From assembly GCA_037074765.1 (NCBI GenBank), contig JBAMDO010000566.1, forward strand, positions 186,001 to 250,000: a stretch of DNA of 64,000 nucleotides, written 5' to 3'. The position numbers and the translations under genes were made by a program. Below the pieces are notes generated by a model. That model did no database searches, had not been told where the DNA came from, and saw nothing but the letters and a program-made list of their open reading frames with translations. This stretch comes from Mansonella perstans (lineage: Eukaryota; Nematoda; Chromadorea; Rhabditida; Onchocercidae). Positions 13,133 through 25,202 of the stretch are shown here, piece by piece (the first letter of the stretch is position 1; the number at the start of each line of letters is the position of its first letter).

Positions 13133-13652
13133 TGAACCACACAGCTATTAAATTAAAGCGTACTTAATTCGTCCGAAACTGCAATTTATTTATAATTTAT
13201 ATTTGGTAAATTCATACTAAACGAAACTTCATGCGTAGGAAAATTCTTTATTTCCCTGAAGTTAGATCTTTAGCCATGAAAAAAAATTTGTTTGGTAGAA
13301 GTACCAGTAAAATGACAGTTCCAGTTCTTATTGACAATAATTCGAAAAAAAACAATGCAATAACAGTAATATTAAGGGTGCTTTTTGGTGCAGTAAAACA
13401 AAATTTAAAATGAGTAAGAGTGAATGAAAATTCCAAGATATTAGCATAACTTATTATCAAATGTAAACATAACTACCAGTAAAAGGTTGGAAAATAATTT
13501 AAGTTTTAAGCATCATTTAAGCACTCATATTCTTGGAATTTAAGTATTTATATTCCTTTTCGGAATACATATTCCGTCTGTTTTTCCAAAGGAATAAAAT
13601 GTTCTAAACCCAATTTGTTCTCTTTTTTAAATTTTCTTTGTCACATTCATCA
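13133..13652. other. 520-bp spacer upstream of the ZFAND1-like gene
   Basis: Short AT-rich gap between same-strand genes, within the range seen between genes of nematode operons. The open frames at 13231-13413 (+) and 13248-13460 (-) overlap each other on opposite strands and have no family signature; I treat both as chance. Nothing else is evident. Confidence 0.35.
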
Positions 13653-14356
13653 TTAACAGAAAACTAACAATTTGAAGATCTCTTCAAAATTTTTTGCTAA
13701 CTGTGTCTTTTTCCGAGTCACATCTTCCTTTTTCTTTTTACGGTATCCTAAAGCAGTTCTTTGGAACAAGATTGGAAAAGTGCATAAATTTACGCACAAA
13801 TCGCAACATAATTTAACAATTAATACATAAGAGAAACAGAAAAATAGAATATAAACCAATGCAAGTGAAAAAACGCATGTACAAAATAATAAGTGAGTAA
13901 AATTTAAAGGAATATTTACAGCGAAGCTAGAAAAGCAATGGAAATCCGTAACTTCAGTGTTGGAAGTAGAAATTCTAAATTAAGAACAATCAATGAGTAG
14001 ATTTCTGTCTATTCTACCCTGTCAAGGCTTCAAATATTAATCAAATAAAATCAAAGAATGTATAAAAAGGCAATCAAATATAATCGTAAAAAAATGAAAG
14101 GATTTACAAAAAAAAAACTAAAAATGAAACTTCAATCCTCGCCATTTCATTGACTGTAAACAGCGCAGCTTCGTTCCAGATTTTAGAACATTTATATATA
14201 TTTATGCTCTAATTTTCAGTTAACTCAAAATTTCACTTATTCGAAGATTTAACAATTCGACCAAATAACTACGAATAAGCAAGCAATCAAACTTACACGA
14301 AACGGATTTTGGCACTCAGCTAATCCCCTTAAATTAAAGGAAAACTCCTCATCCAT
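13653..14356 (-). CDS. probable 74-aa single-pass membrane protein, unrecognised
   Basis: I do not recognise this protein. Three exons (14293-14356, 13920-13974, 13653-13758) join in phase to 75 codons including stop. The product has an acidic start (MDEEFSFNLRGL), then one short hydrophobic helix around residues 30-43 (ISIAFLASLTALGY), immediately followed by a strongly basic stretch (RKKKKEDVTRKK) and an amphipathic C-terminus. A single helix with a positive flank suggests an organellar inner-membrane or ER membrane micro-protein; that is inference. The first donor could instead be the stronger GTAAGT four bases earlier, but then the frame does not close with the exons found, so a missed exon remains possible. 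The gene lies 218 bp downstream of the CCDC134-like stop codon. Confidence 0.45.
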
Positions 14357-14573
14357 CCTGCCTTGTAAAATCCGTATTTAAAACGCCTCAGTTGTGTAAT
14401 GAAGAATAATGAGTAAAAGTAGAACATCCTTTTCCAACATTTCTGAAAATAATCTGAAATCCTAATTTAATTCATAATTTTTAATAATTATTTCTTGCAG
14501 AACTTTCAACATGAAAATGAATTTAAAGAAAGGACTACAAACAAAGGCTTACAAAATATAATTGTTTAATGAA

Positions 14574-16824
14574 TTATAATTCAGTTCTTGATAGTGATGG
14601 TTTCTTCGCTTTCTTTTTTTTACGGTCCAATTTTTTTTGTTCCTGTTTTTCTTTTATCTTTTCTTCCATTTTTCGCAATGCTTCCCGTTGCAACTCTTCC
14701 TTAATCGCTTCTCTATCATATGGATTGTGGAAATCATCTCTTCTGAAATTTGAAAACAAAATTTTAAAAAATAGAGACAATGCAATCAATTTACTACCGA
14801 AGATCTTGCTCATCCTAATGGATGCAAACTATCCACTGTTCTGAAATATATGTTATGCATCACCAACTGTTCATCAGTGTAATATGTTATATATGTCTCA
14901 CACTGTAAAGCAGAAACAGTGCAATTATTTAAAGTGAAAAGCTAAAATAAAACCATCCTATCACAAACAGGCCAAATTATCTCAATAAATAATTCTATTT
15001 GTTGGATAAAATAAATAACCTTGGAATGATTTCTAGCTGTTGTCCAGCTAAATCCAGCAGTTTTTCCGCAATATCATCATGCAGCTGTGATGTTGTTGTA
15101 AATTTATAAGCCCATAAAAACAGTAACTGCCAATCGATATCCTTTTTGTACCTTCAATATGTTAGTAAAGGTTCAGTGAAATTAAATTAAGGTCCGATCA
15201 AAATTCAATCAAAATTGAATCTAGTTTTTCAAATTTAATCCAGCGCATCTTAACAATCAGAACATCAATTTTTCAACATAAACCCTTTCAATCACTATTA
15301 TTTCCTACAAATGCAGTCAGTTACAGTGCGCTAATGAGCTTTGAAATATTAGGAAGGGTTAGCCAAAATTTATTTCAATGCTAATCTTTCCTCACCTTTT
15401 CACTGAAATAGTATAACGATCAAAAAATTCTATGCTTTAGAAAGTTAAGTACAGAAAGATTGAAGGAGAGATATGCTCAGTTCTGTAATTATATATACGC
15501 AACAATATGTAAAATAAAAGTTAATTTTTACCTATTGATTAGTACAGTCGGAAAATATAGTACCAAATTGCTGTAAAAAACTGTATTTTCGATAATATTT
15601 CCAACAGCATCTCTCAAACTGCTTTCTTCCTCGCTAGGAAATGTATTGTTTGGGTTGAAGTTAGCTTGTTCAATTATATTTTTCGCACTACCCATCACCT
15701 ATAGTGATTTTGGTATTTTTCTTTCATATACGCATTATGGATAAATCTCTTTAATTTACTCTGTAATTACTTCAGCTAAACAATCACAAAAGAGTAGCTT
15801 GTGAAAAACAGCTTTTTCCTTATTCCGCTTAGTAATTATTTATTACTCAGAATCCACTCCTGGTAAAATTTTTTAATACAATAAAATATACGAAAGCAGC
15901 AAAAAGAAGTAAATAAAACATACTTCACCTCACAAATATTTTTTTGTTCACTTTTTTTGCTGTTTCCAGAAATTTCTGTCTGTTCATGTCTTCAGAACTT
16001 ACACTGACTTGAACAGTCTAATTCAAACAACTTTGTAGAATTAATTTAAAAAGTGATTTATGCAATTCTATTTACTCGGAATTAAGCTCACACGAAGTAA
16101 GATTTAAGATTAATAGTCGCTATAGACTATGAAAGAACTCTCAAAGCAAGCCAATGTTAACCTTAACGATGCTAGAGACCAATTCAAGAAGAAGCTTCTT
16201 TTGTTTCTTATTATCCATAGCCATTATACTTTTTATTGCACTTGAATGTTCACGACGTTTCACCGAAAAAAGCGTCCTATCTGAAAACAAGCAAATTTTT
16301 CTAATGAATTTCAACCGCTACCATTTTTTGATGAATCCAACAAAGCTGAATAGCTATGAATTTTATCCATGGCCAAACTGGATAATTCTGCTAACATACA
16401 TACTCCACAACTTCATTTTTTTCTGAAAAATCTCACTTGGCTTAGAGAACATTAGCCATAAAAATAAATAATCTTCAACGACAAAACACGACGTTCCTAT
16501 AATTGATACTTGATGTAGAAAATAAATGAGCACTAGGTTCAAATCAATTTAATATTCGTTCGAACTTCCAAATCCTGTAAGTGCAAGCGTCCAACTTAAT
16601 TAAATAAACAGTTACGTGAATGAAACATTTAAAGCCTTACACATTTTAGCTCCGAACAAGTCATCGTGATCATGATATGCCTTTAATTGTTCTCTCTGCG
16701 GATAGCTGCTATTAACAATTTGATGGTTATTATTATGTTTATCAATGAGCTGTTCATCCAATTTTCCACTGACAATTATCACTAAATATATTATTACCAG
16801 CGAGAACCAAAATGAATTTAACAT
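14574..16824 (-). CDS. ccdc134: CCDC134-like secretory-pathway protein
   Basis: Five exons (16641-16824, 15934-16007, 15532-15698, 15020-15151, 14574-14742) give 241 residues; human CCDC134 is 229. A clear signal peptide (residues 1-20, a Leu/Ile/Val core ending VIIVSG) is followed by the family core. SSLRDAVGNIIENTVFY matches human KLKDAFSHVVENTAFF, and LVLYFPTVL and IDWQLLFLWA fit the positions of VVLRFPRIV and SNWNLLIRWG. The C-terminus is a Lys/Glu-rich coiled coil ending RTEL, the counterpart of human QSEL, a KDEL-like ER retrieval signal. Vertebrate CCDC134 acts in the ER, among other things in folding and transport of LRP5/6-type receptors and in bone; the nematode role is unknown. Exon 2's acceptor is ambiguous: 16007 keeps frame with the GTAAGG donor of exon 1, while 16017 would not. 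The ATG sits 4 nt after a TTTTCAG trans-splice-like site. Confidence 0.87.
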
Positions 16825-16828
16825 TTTT

Positions 16829-18427
16829 CTGAAAATAATTTTTTTTTTTCACGTAGACCAATTGCCCAATAATTAAAATGTCGTGGTAAATTAACAAATT
16901 CAGGTGCACGTAAACTTACTACCGTGAAGTAATTGATTACACAATTTACAACCACAAAATAATGCTAATTATTGAAAATTTAAAGCTGAATAATTCTATC
17001 AAAAATTTACTATATTCAATTGAGCTTATATTAGTTTACAATACTAAACTATAGGATCATCATAATTTACACTTTTATAAACAACCTTACGTCCCATACC
17101 TTAACAGACTGAAACAAATAGACATGGCCCACTTTTTTGATTCAATGGATACTGTGCAATCTTTATCCCAGAGTTAGTTGCTCTTAGAACAATTCTCAGG
17201 TCATCATGTAAATCATCTCAGTAACTGATTCGTTCAATTTTTTTTTCGTTTAAATAGCAATTTATAATTTATCTCATATATGTATGTATACGTGATATGT
17301 CCAATCTTTCATTTATCTCATAAAACATATTTCTTAAATGAACCTTATAAATTAATTTATGATCAATGAAATAAATACAGTCTTTTTTAGTCAGTGATTT
17401 ATTGCATTCACAAACACAACAGTCATGTGAGACATAACTAAACTTAAATTAATCTCCTATTTGTTATTTGTTCACTATTTTCCAATTACTATCATCATAA
17501 TGTACAAAATGTATCGAATTTTTTTTTTTAAGGATGAAATAAATTAACTTACGAATTTGAATCAGAAATTTCAAAATCGCCAATCCCTTAAGAGAATGGC
17601 ATAGCAAAAAATAAATGGACAATCAAGAAAATTGCAAAAGCTGGCATCATTAAGCTCCTATTGTACAGTTTAGATATGCATTTCCATACAACTATTCAAA
17701 AAACATACAAACAGATCAGACATTCAAAACACATGATCTATTTTGCGTGATAGTAAGTGATTTGAAGATAACAGTATAATCTATGTTAAATCAATTTTGC
17801 ACCAAAAAACAACAACAACCATTTATTGGTTTAAGAGATATTTATTATGACATCAGTGCGGAGAATATTATTGCAACATACAGTAGTGATATAATACATG
17901 AAATGATTCACTTTTACTTCCAGGCTAATCCTTGAAATATTTTTTTCCCAAATCTCACTATTCTTTCTATTTTTTTTTTGAATTAACTTAATTCATCTTC
18001 AGGATCGATAAGATATTAAGAGTACTTAATATTAATTTTCAAAGTCCACAAAACACATGAATGGAATTGTACTGCTATATAGATACATATCACAAGTAAA
18101 TAGTTTCATCACATACGATATCATATTCCAATTCAGACACCAAAATTATCTGAAGAGAAAATATGTCACACATTTGCTTCATTTCGAAAATTTCCTTCAT
18201 TTCATACTTGTTCTGTTCCACTTGAAATATTGAAATATTTGACAATACATGAGCAATCATCACACAATAGAACTGACTAAATAAGGCTGAAATTAAATTT
18301 CAAATAATAAGTTATTTTTGAAAAGCAGAAATAAAACTAAGTTTTAGATGGATTAAAATGAAGAACAACAAAATTATTTGAAACAGGTGAAAATGTTAAA
18401 AGAAAAATAGGCAATAAAAATAAAGTA

Positions 18428-18458
<31 letters not shown>

Positions 18459-18893
18459 GATGTTACGGATCAACTTTAATTGAAACTATCCCTATTTCTG
18501 ACAATTTATATATGTCATCACAGATTACTTTTTTTATAACAGCTGTACCTGACCAGTGTCATTTAGCAAACGATTCAAACATAATTTAAAAATGATTTAA
18601 AATGCTTTAAAACGATTCAAGCATAATTTAAAATGCTTTGATGTTTAAAATAATGCTCATGCTTTTGCTGACTATCAAAGTAAAATCAAAAAACGTAGAA
18701 ATATTAGAAATAAGGCGAGCATTGACATTTTGAATATATTGAGTCTAATATTTTAAAGTACCCATACTCTTTAAAGCATCCATACTATAAAATCAAGAGG
18801 AACACTTTCTAAAGAAATTCTCAACATCAGAAAAAAAAATTATGCGAGCAAAACACTATCTGCACATAATCCATTACGTATGCTATAATTTAT
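16829..18893. other. 2-kb intergenic region with a 26-bp poly(A) tract
   Basis: This lies between the 3' end of the tetraspan-like gene and the CCDC134-like start, so it should contain the promoter of the CCDC134-like gene or of an operon. It is AT-rich with an uninterrupted run of 26 A at 18431-18456 and an imperfect internal repeat around 18583-18645. I see no exons and no terminal repeats. Confidence 0.45.
18431..18456. repeat. poly(A)/poly(T) homopolymer, 26 bp
   Basis: An uninterrupted run of 26 A on the + strand. No target-site duplication or upstream retrogene sequence is visible beside it, so I read it as a simple homopolymer and not the tail of an insertion. Confidence 0.85.
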
Positions 18894-21800
18894 TTACATC
18901 ATTCCGTATTTACATGTCTTGTTTGTGTCAGGAGTAGGACTAACCCGAGATTGTGAATGTGTTGGCACAGATTCATTCTCCTCATTCCTTGGTTCCCTGG
19001 ATAATGCTGAAACTCCATGTGGTATCGGCCTACCATTTTTATCATATGAAATCGTTATTTCGGAACTAATTTGATATGTTTGTGGTTGTGGACAGTGATC
19101 TGGGCCAATATTTCCACGTGACGGTGAAATGATGATTTGTTGTGGAAGTGCTAATCCTTTTTGCGGATCCAGGGGCCAATGTGCTAGTACAGAATCCGTC
19201 TGCACTGCAACGGTCGGTGAAGCATTTTCGGAAATCCTGCAAACACTTTTAAATAACTGAAAAATAAATTCTAAATTTCAAGTCAAAGTAAGTTATCATA
19301 AGAATAATATATTTCAAATAGTGATCAGTCTGTACAGAAGAAGGGATTGAAAAAACAGATTAGTGTGATAACCTGAAAAATTATCAGGACAGTTGCTAAA
19401 CAAATTAGTGTAGCGTGTAATTGCTACATTAACTACATCGACGCTAAAAACGACATGATTTTTTATATCTCTTAAAAATTGTAATCAGAAAGTTTAGAAA
19501 ATTAAAGCGTTTCATTAAAATGAAGATGAGAAACTAACTTTTTATCATTGTATTGGTTGTGTCTTGACTTCCGTGATCCGCGTCGATGATCTCTAAATCG
19601 TTGTGAATCGTCATGATCACTTTCAAATCTTGTCCGTCGTGATCTATGCCCTTCATATATCTTGAGATTATCTCCTGTTACGCTGCCATTCTCAAGACTT
19701 CGAGATCGACGTCTAATAAGAGATGAACTATCTGCAAATATTCTCGTGAATTCTGCATTATTATCTCGTATCGAACCCTTATATCCTTATGTCGCTTATA
19801 CGTTGACCTTCAATATATCATGATATAACATATTTCATAGTATATTACAGGATCATCTGCTATTGTACGTCATTCTATAACACAATGCAGTTTGATTACC
19901 AAACAAACTTTTTTTTTTATATGCTTAAAAATCATTAGGCACATTCTACCTGATATATCAAATCTCTCATATGAAAGTTATTTTAAGCAGTTAAGTGTAT
20001 GGAATTAATTATTTTTCTAAAGGACATTTCAGTTTTTTTCTATTGAAAAGTACTATAAACTCAATCAGATTTTATCGCAGTATTGATAGGTTATCACCTG
20101 AATAATCAGTGCTCACTGAACCAGAGCTGCTTGTTGAAGAAGTGGAACGACAGCGATGTCTTGATGAACTCCTTCGTCGATTATGATCATCACGAATGCA
20201 GTGATCTCTGTGATTACCGTGATCTCCGTGATCATGTCGTCGTGAGCAGGACCTATGCAATAATAATAACATTATTTTTCACTTTTTGATGCAATCTTTT
20301 TTGATTTTTGAATCAAGATATGAAATTTTAGCAGTAAATAATACTCAAATTTCATAGTTATCAATTTATGAAAATCAATTACTGATGTTTATGGTGGTGA
20401 TGATGATGATGGTGATGACGACGACAGTGCTTGTGTCGATGACAATGACAGCACCTAGTGCCTGAGATTTTCGCATTAATCGATGGCACGGAATATGAAT
20501 GCTGCAATAACAAATTTATTTCAGCTAAAGATCGCGATTTTTGCATTCAGTTTGAGAACAATTTCTTTTTATTAACTGGTAACAAATTCTAATTTTGCTC
20601 TTTTACCCGAAGAATTTTAATCAAAATTGAACAAATATTTGAGTCTATCAAGTTGAGTAATAGAAACTTGAGTGTAAGTCCTAATATTATAGCTTAACTT
20701 ACTTTCAATGAATAAAGATTTTCAGGTTTCTGTTGCATAATCGGTTCACTATTAGCATGATCGGATAAATGTTCTGTAACAGACTCAAAATTAGCAAATT
20801 TTAATTATTTTTCAGTCATTCTTTATGAATTTCAAATTTCGTTTTTTTTTTTTTTGCTTTTTGGAAAAATAAATATCTTAAAATAGCATACTGATTGATT
20901 GTTGCTCTTTGACCCATGTGGAAACTAAATCATCCGCAAAAGTTGTTTTTCGTACTTGCGTTGAGGTAACTGGAACAGATGATTGCTGTACTGCTGAATA
21001 ATCGGGTATGCGATTATAATGATCACGTCGTGATGTTTCATTTTTCCGATAACCTGGTTTTATAGGATGTTCCAATTCTGTAAACAAAAAAAAAAACAAA
21101 ATATTAATATTCCGATTACACTTCATATTTGGTACATCCAAACTGCCTGCCTCAATATGAGTCCAGATGCTTCATAGTTCATTTTAACCTTCCCCTATAT
21201 ATGTATATCTCATATAATAAAATGCTTTAATTCAAAATATGGCTCGTTTTCATAATTTCACTAACCAGGAAGATAACTGTTGATATTGTCTTTACCATTT
21301 CTCTTAAATTCATCATACATTTTTGGCCTATAACGTGATGTTTTCTTTTTCCCGTTGCAATAAGTTATTTCATTGCTGATATAACGATAGAATAATAACA
21401 CAACAAATACACAATATACCTGGAAAAACTTACAATTTTTTTTGTCATAGAAATGAATAACTAAGATTTTTATTTTAATATACTGTCACCAATATCATTT
21501 AACACTGTCCAGCGATTTATTGCATACATGAGACAATGTGCCAAGAAATCATATGATATTGATAATCAGCCTATAATTTATGAATGACAGTTTTCATAGA
21601 ATTAGTAGCTTTTCAAATCAAATCATGCATATTTATTAAAATGGTCAAAAAATTAAAATGAATTTGAATTCTAATTTAATAGTAATGACGGATGGTTTGC
21701 TTAAGTAGTTATTTTAAGAATTAAAATGAAAATGAACGAACATTGATGAATATAGCGACCATTTCGACAATTGTAAGTACAAGCCAATAATCACGTACAT

Positions 21801-24800
21801 CACCGCTCCACCACATGATACAATAGGTTAATGTGCAAAGTATACTGGCTATCATACAAGGAACCCATGGCCATACCAAACATCGTGAATACCAAAATAA
21901 AAATAATTAGATCAAAGTTGAAAAGATTTCTAAAAACTGATTTCGTATGCAGCTGTAGATTAGATAAAATTGCGGTGCAGTTGTACGCCAAGTTTCCAAA
22001 ATGAATACAGGATAATAAAGTTAAACCTTTGCTTTAATTAATGAAAATTGGTAAAATCTTCTCTTAAGGCTTCACCGTTTCAAAAGCTTTCAGGATTCGA
22101 ATCTAAGCCATGCCGTGATCAGATACTGTTTAATAAGTGCCATTCTCAGAACATTGGAATTCTACAAAATTTGAAGTTTAATAAGATAAAAGTTAAAAAC
22201 TTACAGTATGAGCACCATAAATCAATGAGCAAGAAGCAAACAATAAAAAAAATGATATAATTAAGCACAATATTTGAATTACGAATAAACCTGAAATTAA
22301 TTAGAATATAAATGAAACTAATAAAAATGTAAATGAAATTAATAACCTTAATTTAAATTTAACTAGTATCAGATTTATTAAAACAAATAAACAACTGAAT
22401 TTATGAATTTATTCACAATGATGACAAGAACTAAGCAAATAAGTAAATAGAAATGCTACGGACAGAAAAATAAATGATGAAGATGAACAGACTGAGAGCA
22501 TAGAAATTTTAATCAATTGACCGTTGGCTATTCGATTTGTTATTAAATTTTCTATACTAACTAAGAGAGAAAACAACATATGGTTTATTAACAATTGATG
22601 CATTCGGAAAATACAAACCAATATAAAAGCGCTCCTCAGGGCTCTGCCAATAACTTTCGTAGTAAGAGGGTATGTCCATTCTACCGTATTCGTTATAGTT
22701 TGGTAGAATTGTATCTGCTGCACGAGCTTTCTCATATTTTATTGCTGCCATTTGCCAGCCAAATACTGCCAACTGTATTAGGCCATAAATCTGAACAAAC
22801 TTATTCTATCTATTTTTCTTCTTTCTTTCGCTCTCTTTTTCTATTTGTAACGTAAGGAAAATATATCTGATCGTTAAAGATTTCTGCAGCTAGCAAACTC
22901 TCATAAAGGATTATCGCTTCATAAATGACAAAAAATTCTGAAATTGCAAAATTTAGTAATAAATTTAAATTTTCAAGTAAAATTATTCACTTCACTCGAC
23001 TATGTGCATTTGCACATTTCATTCATACTGACATAGCAGCTGGCATATTCGACTGGCAAAATGTTCTGATTGCAAATTTAAATCCAGAATTCGATGAAGA
23101 AACTGGTTAAATACTATCAAAGTTAGGAAGACTTTACACAGTTAATCGCAAGGATTGTAAGAGGCAAAATATGGTATGAGTATACTATTTATGAGATGTT
23201 AAGGCTCCGTAAGAAAAATAAGTAACATAGTATATATGCTTTGTGATAATAACATGATAATGAAAGATAAGAGACAAATTAACATTTTGAATGAAAAAAA
23301 ATGTGCTGTTTAAAGTAAATAACGAGATGTATGTTATGTTAAGTATATATTAAAAATAAAAACTTATGAAATTTATGCAGTGAACAAAATGATTGTGTAA
23401 AATTATATTGATATAGAAAAATCATGATAGAAATTATACCAGTGTAAAAAATTGTTTGGGGATTGCTATAGTAGTTTTCGATATATGAGGGAATGTTGTA
23501 AGCAGCGTAAGTATTATGGCCAAGAACTAATTGATTGGTAGCAATATCCCGGTAGTATTTGATTGTATAAGATTGCCAGCTGAATAGTGTCAATTGTACA
23601 ATACAGTACACCTGGAACGTATGCAATATCCTTCTACTTCAAATTGCAAATTAACTAATAAATTAACTGAAATATTTGTTTCTAATCTTTTCAATCATAC
23701 CTTATTCTTTTGAGAAAGTATATTGTCTGATTTAGAAGAATTAAATGAAATTTATCAGTGAACTTTTGCTCGAAAAAATTTCACTTTTTCTGAAATTTAT
23801 AAAATTGGTGATTTCCAATTTTTCCTGAAATTTCGTCAACTTTATCCAAATTTCTATGCCTTTTCAACTGGCAACTATTCGGCTGACAATCTAGCTAAAA
23901 AATGTTCGGTACTTGTCAGAACTGAGCATTTCAAATGCAACAGAAATATATTGCAGAATCAGAGTAGGGGTCAGCAAAGGTAAGCACTAGTAGATATAGA
24001 TAAATATGAATAAGTGAAACAATTAATGCAAAAGACTGCAAAAAAGATTAGGCAAAAAAAAATTTGGATGTTACTTAAATCTAATGCTTTCATTTGCTGA
24101 TTTCATACTATTCAAGGCTCTTCAAAAGCAATATAAAATAATAGAATAGTACTAAGAAGTTCAGTAATTATTAGACGATTACATTAGGTTGAGGTTTAGT
24201 CATTACTGGACAATCTTATCAGGTTGAATTTGTCCTTGCGAAATGCTCCAATGACAATAATCTTTGAGAATTAAAAAGCATTACAACAATAAAAGAGAGA
24301 ATTTTACTAATTTCCCTTAATGTTAATTTCAAATATCAATATCATGGATTATTCTGTCCGTAATACGCATTTAATTTCCTCTATAACAAATTAACACTTC
24401 TATCTTTTCCGATATTATTTTGTAGTTTAGCAAAAAAAAGATTTTTATGAGATGCTATGATACCCTACCCTGTATCAGGACATTTGTACGTTCATTAGAT
24501 GCTCCAACACATGGGCACCAATATTGGCATTGAAGATTTGCTTGAGACATTGTGACTGTTTGACAAGAATTGATAACATTCAATTGCCAGCCGAATAGTA
24601 CCAACGATGCCAATGAATAGACCTTCAATGAATGAGATCCATCCGTTCATCATGTATCATTATTATGTTTACACGCAGTGGAACTAAAACGCGCCACTGA
24701 CTTCTGGATTAACTTAGCTTTAGTTGTTGCTAATTATTTTAAATGATAGTTTCCCATTTTTATCACATTTAATTACATTTGATAATATATGCCAACTATC

Positions 24801-25202
24801 GATTCGAAACATTATTCTTATTCATTTTTTTAATCTTCTTCACATGAAATTGTTGCACAAATAGTTTTTAAGAACAATTCAAATATTTTTTTGGTTGAAG
24901 GAATTAAAATTAAGAAAAGCCGAAAAGATTTGATAAGAATTTCGTAACGGAAATAGTCCTTTCTTAAATTGAGGCGTTCATTAAATATAATCAGGAATTA
25001 CAAATTTTCTTCAGTGTAATTTCAGTGATCTGCTTATGATAGGAACTTTTCTTAAAAAAGATTAAAAAGTTTAGCATTTCTTGTTGAAATAAATAAAATT
25101 TTTGCCCCTTTAAAATGGTACAAATAAACTAACCAATGACCAAAGGCCAACAGTAACGGTGCCATCCTTGATATTCCAGCAAAAACACGGATTAATCGTC
25201 AT
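18894..25202 (-). CDS. multipass membrane protein with alternative exon cassette and His/Arg-rich tail
   Basis: I recognise the architecture as a nematode tetraspan-like membrane protein but not a named gene. Exons: 25134-25202 (start, MTINPCFCW), one of three alternative second exons, 21742-21848, 21266-21419, 20892-21077, 20703-20773, 20383-20501, 20098-20252, 19539-19731, 18894-19236. Phases close throughout: 516 residues with the 154-bp exon, 522 with either 172-bp exon. The first helix begins at WSL and continues into the alternative exon, followed by a variable loop. Two further hydrophobic segments lie in SILCTLTYCIMWW and from WLVLTIVEM through IFINVYCVFVVLLFYRY. The remaining 300-plus residues are a hydrophilic, probably cytoplasmic tail with nine consecutive His in one exon, Arg/Ser/His-rich RS-like runs, and a Pro/Gln-rich end. 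The short Cys-rich N-terminus (CFCW) may be acylated; that is inference. Confidence 0.8.
20383..20501 (-). other. histidine-rich tail exon
   Basis: This exon encodes a segment with HCHRHKHC, then RRH followed by further His to nine consecutive His, then KHQ. Cys and His spacing (CCHCH, HKHC) could bind metal. The neighbouring exon at 20098-20252 continues with His/Asp/Arg runs and Ser-rich STSSTSSSGS. Intracellular placement is inferred from the topology. Confidence 0.75.
22619..22790 (-). other. alternative second exon C (172 bp)
   Basis: Encodes IYGLIQLAVFGWQ, then KYEKARAADT, then MDIPSYYESYWQSPEERFYIG. Bordered by GTTCAG on the acceptor side and GTTTGT on the donor side. Including exons B and C together would place two W-Q first-helix modules in series and shift the downstream frame, so one-of-three use is expected. 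Confidence 0.8.
23440..23611 (-). other. alternative second exon B (172 bp)
   Basis: Encodes VYCIVQLTLFSWQ, then KYYRDIATNQ, then YNIPSYIENYYSNPQ and FYTG. Bordered by TTCCAG on the acceptor side and GTATAA on the donor side. Same length and phases as exon C and clearly related to it (IPSYxExYxxxP, FYxG). Confidence 0.8.
24469..24622 (-). other. alternative second exon A (154 bp)
   Basis: Encodes VYSLASLVLFGWQ, then a Cys-containing loop with YWCPCVG, ending QG. It starts in phase 0 and ends one base into a codon, like the other two copies. It is nearest the start codon and the most divergent and shortest of the three, and its loop has extra cysteines that the other copies lack. Confidence 0.75.

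Noticed and set aside
18431..18456. Poly(A) run as tail of a retroposed element
   Set aside because: No target-site duplication and no upstream coding or SINE-like sequence; a simple homopolymer explains it.
22078..22110. tRNA-like B-box (GGATTCGAATC)
   Set aside because: The flanking bases do not pair into a T-arm stem and no A-box or acceptor stem is found at the right distance.
22619..24622. Three repeated exons as separate duplicated genes or pseudogene pieces
   Set aside because: No copy has its own start exon or downstream helices, all keep clean splice borders and open frames, and all fit the same upstream and downstream exons.
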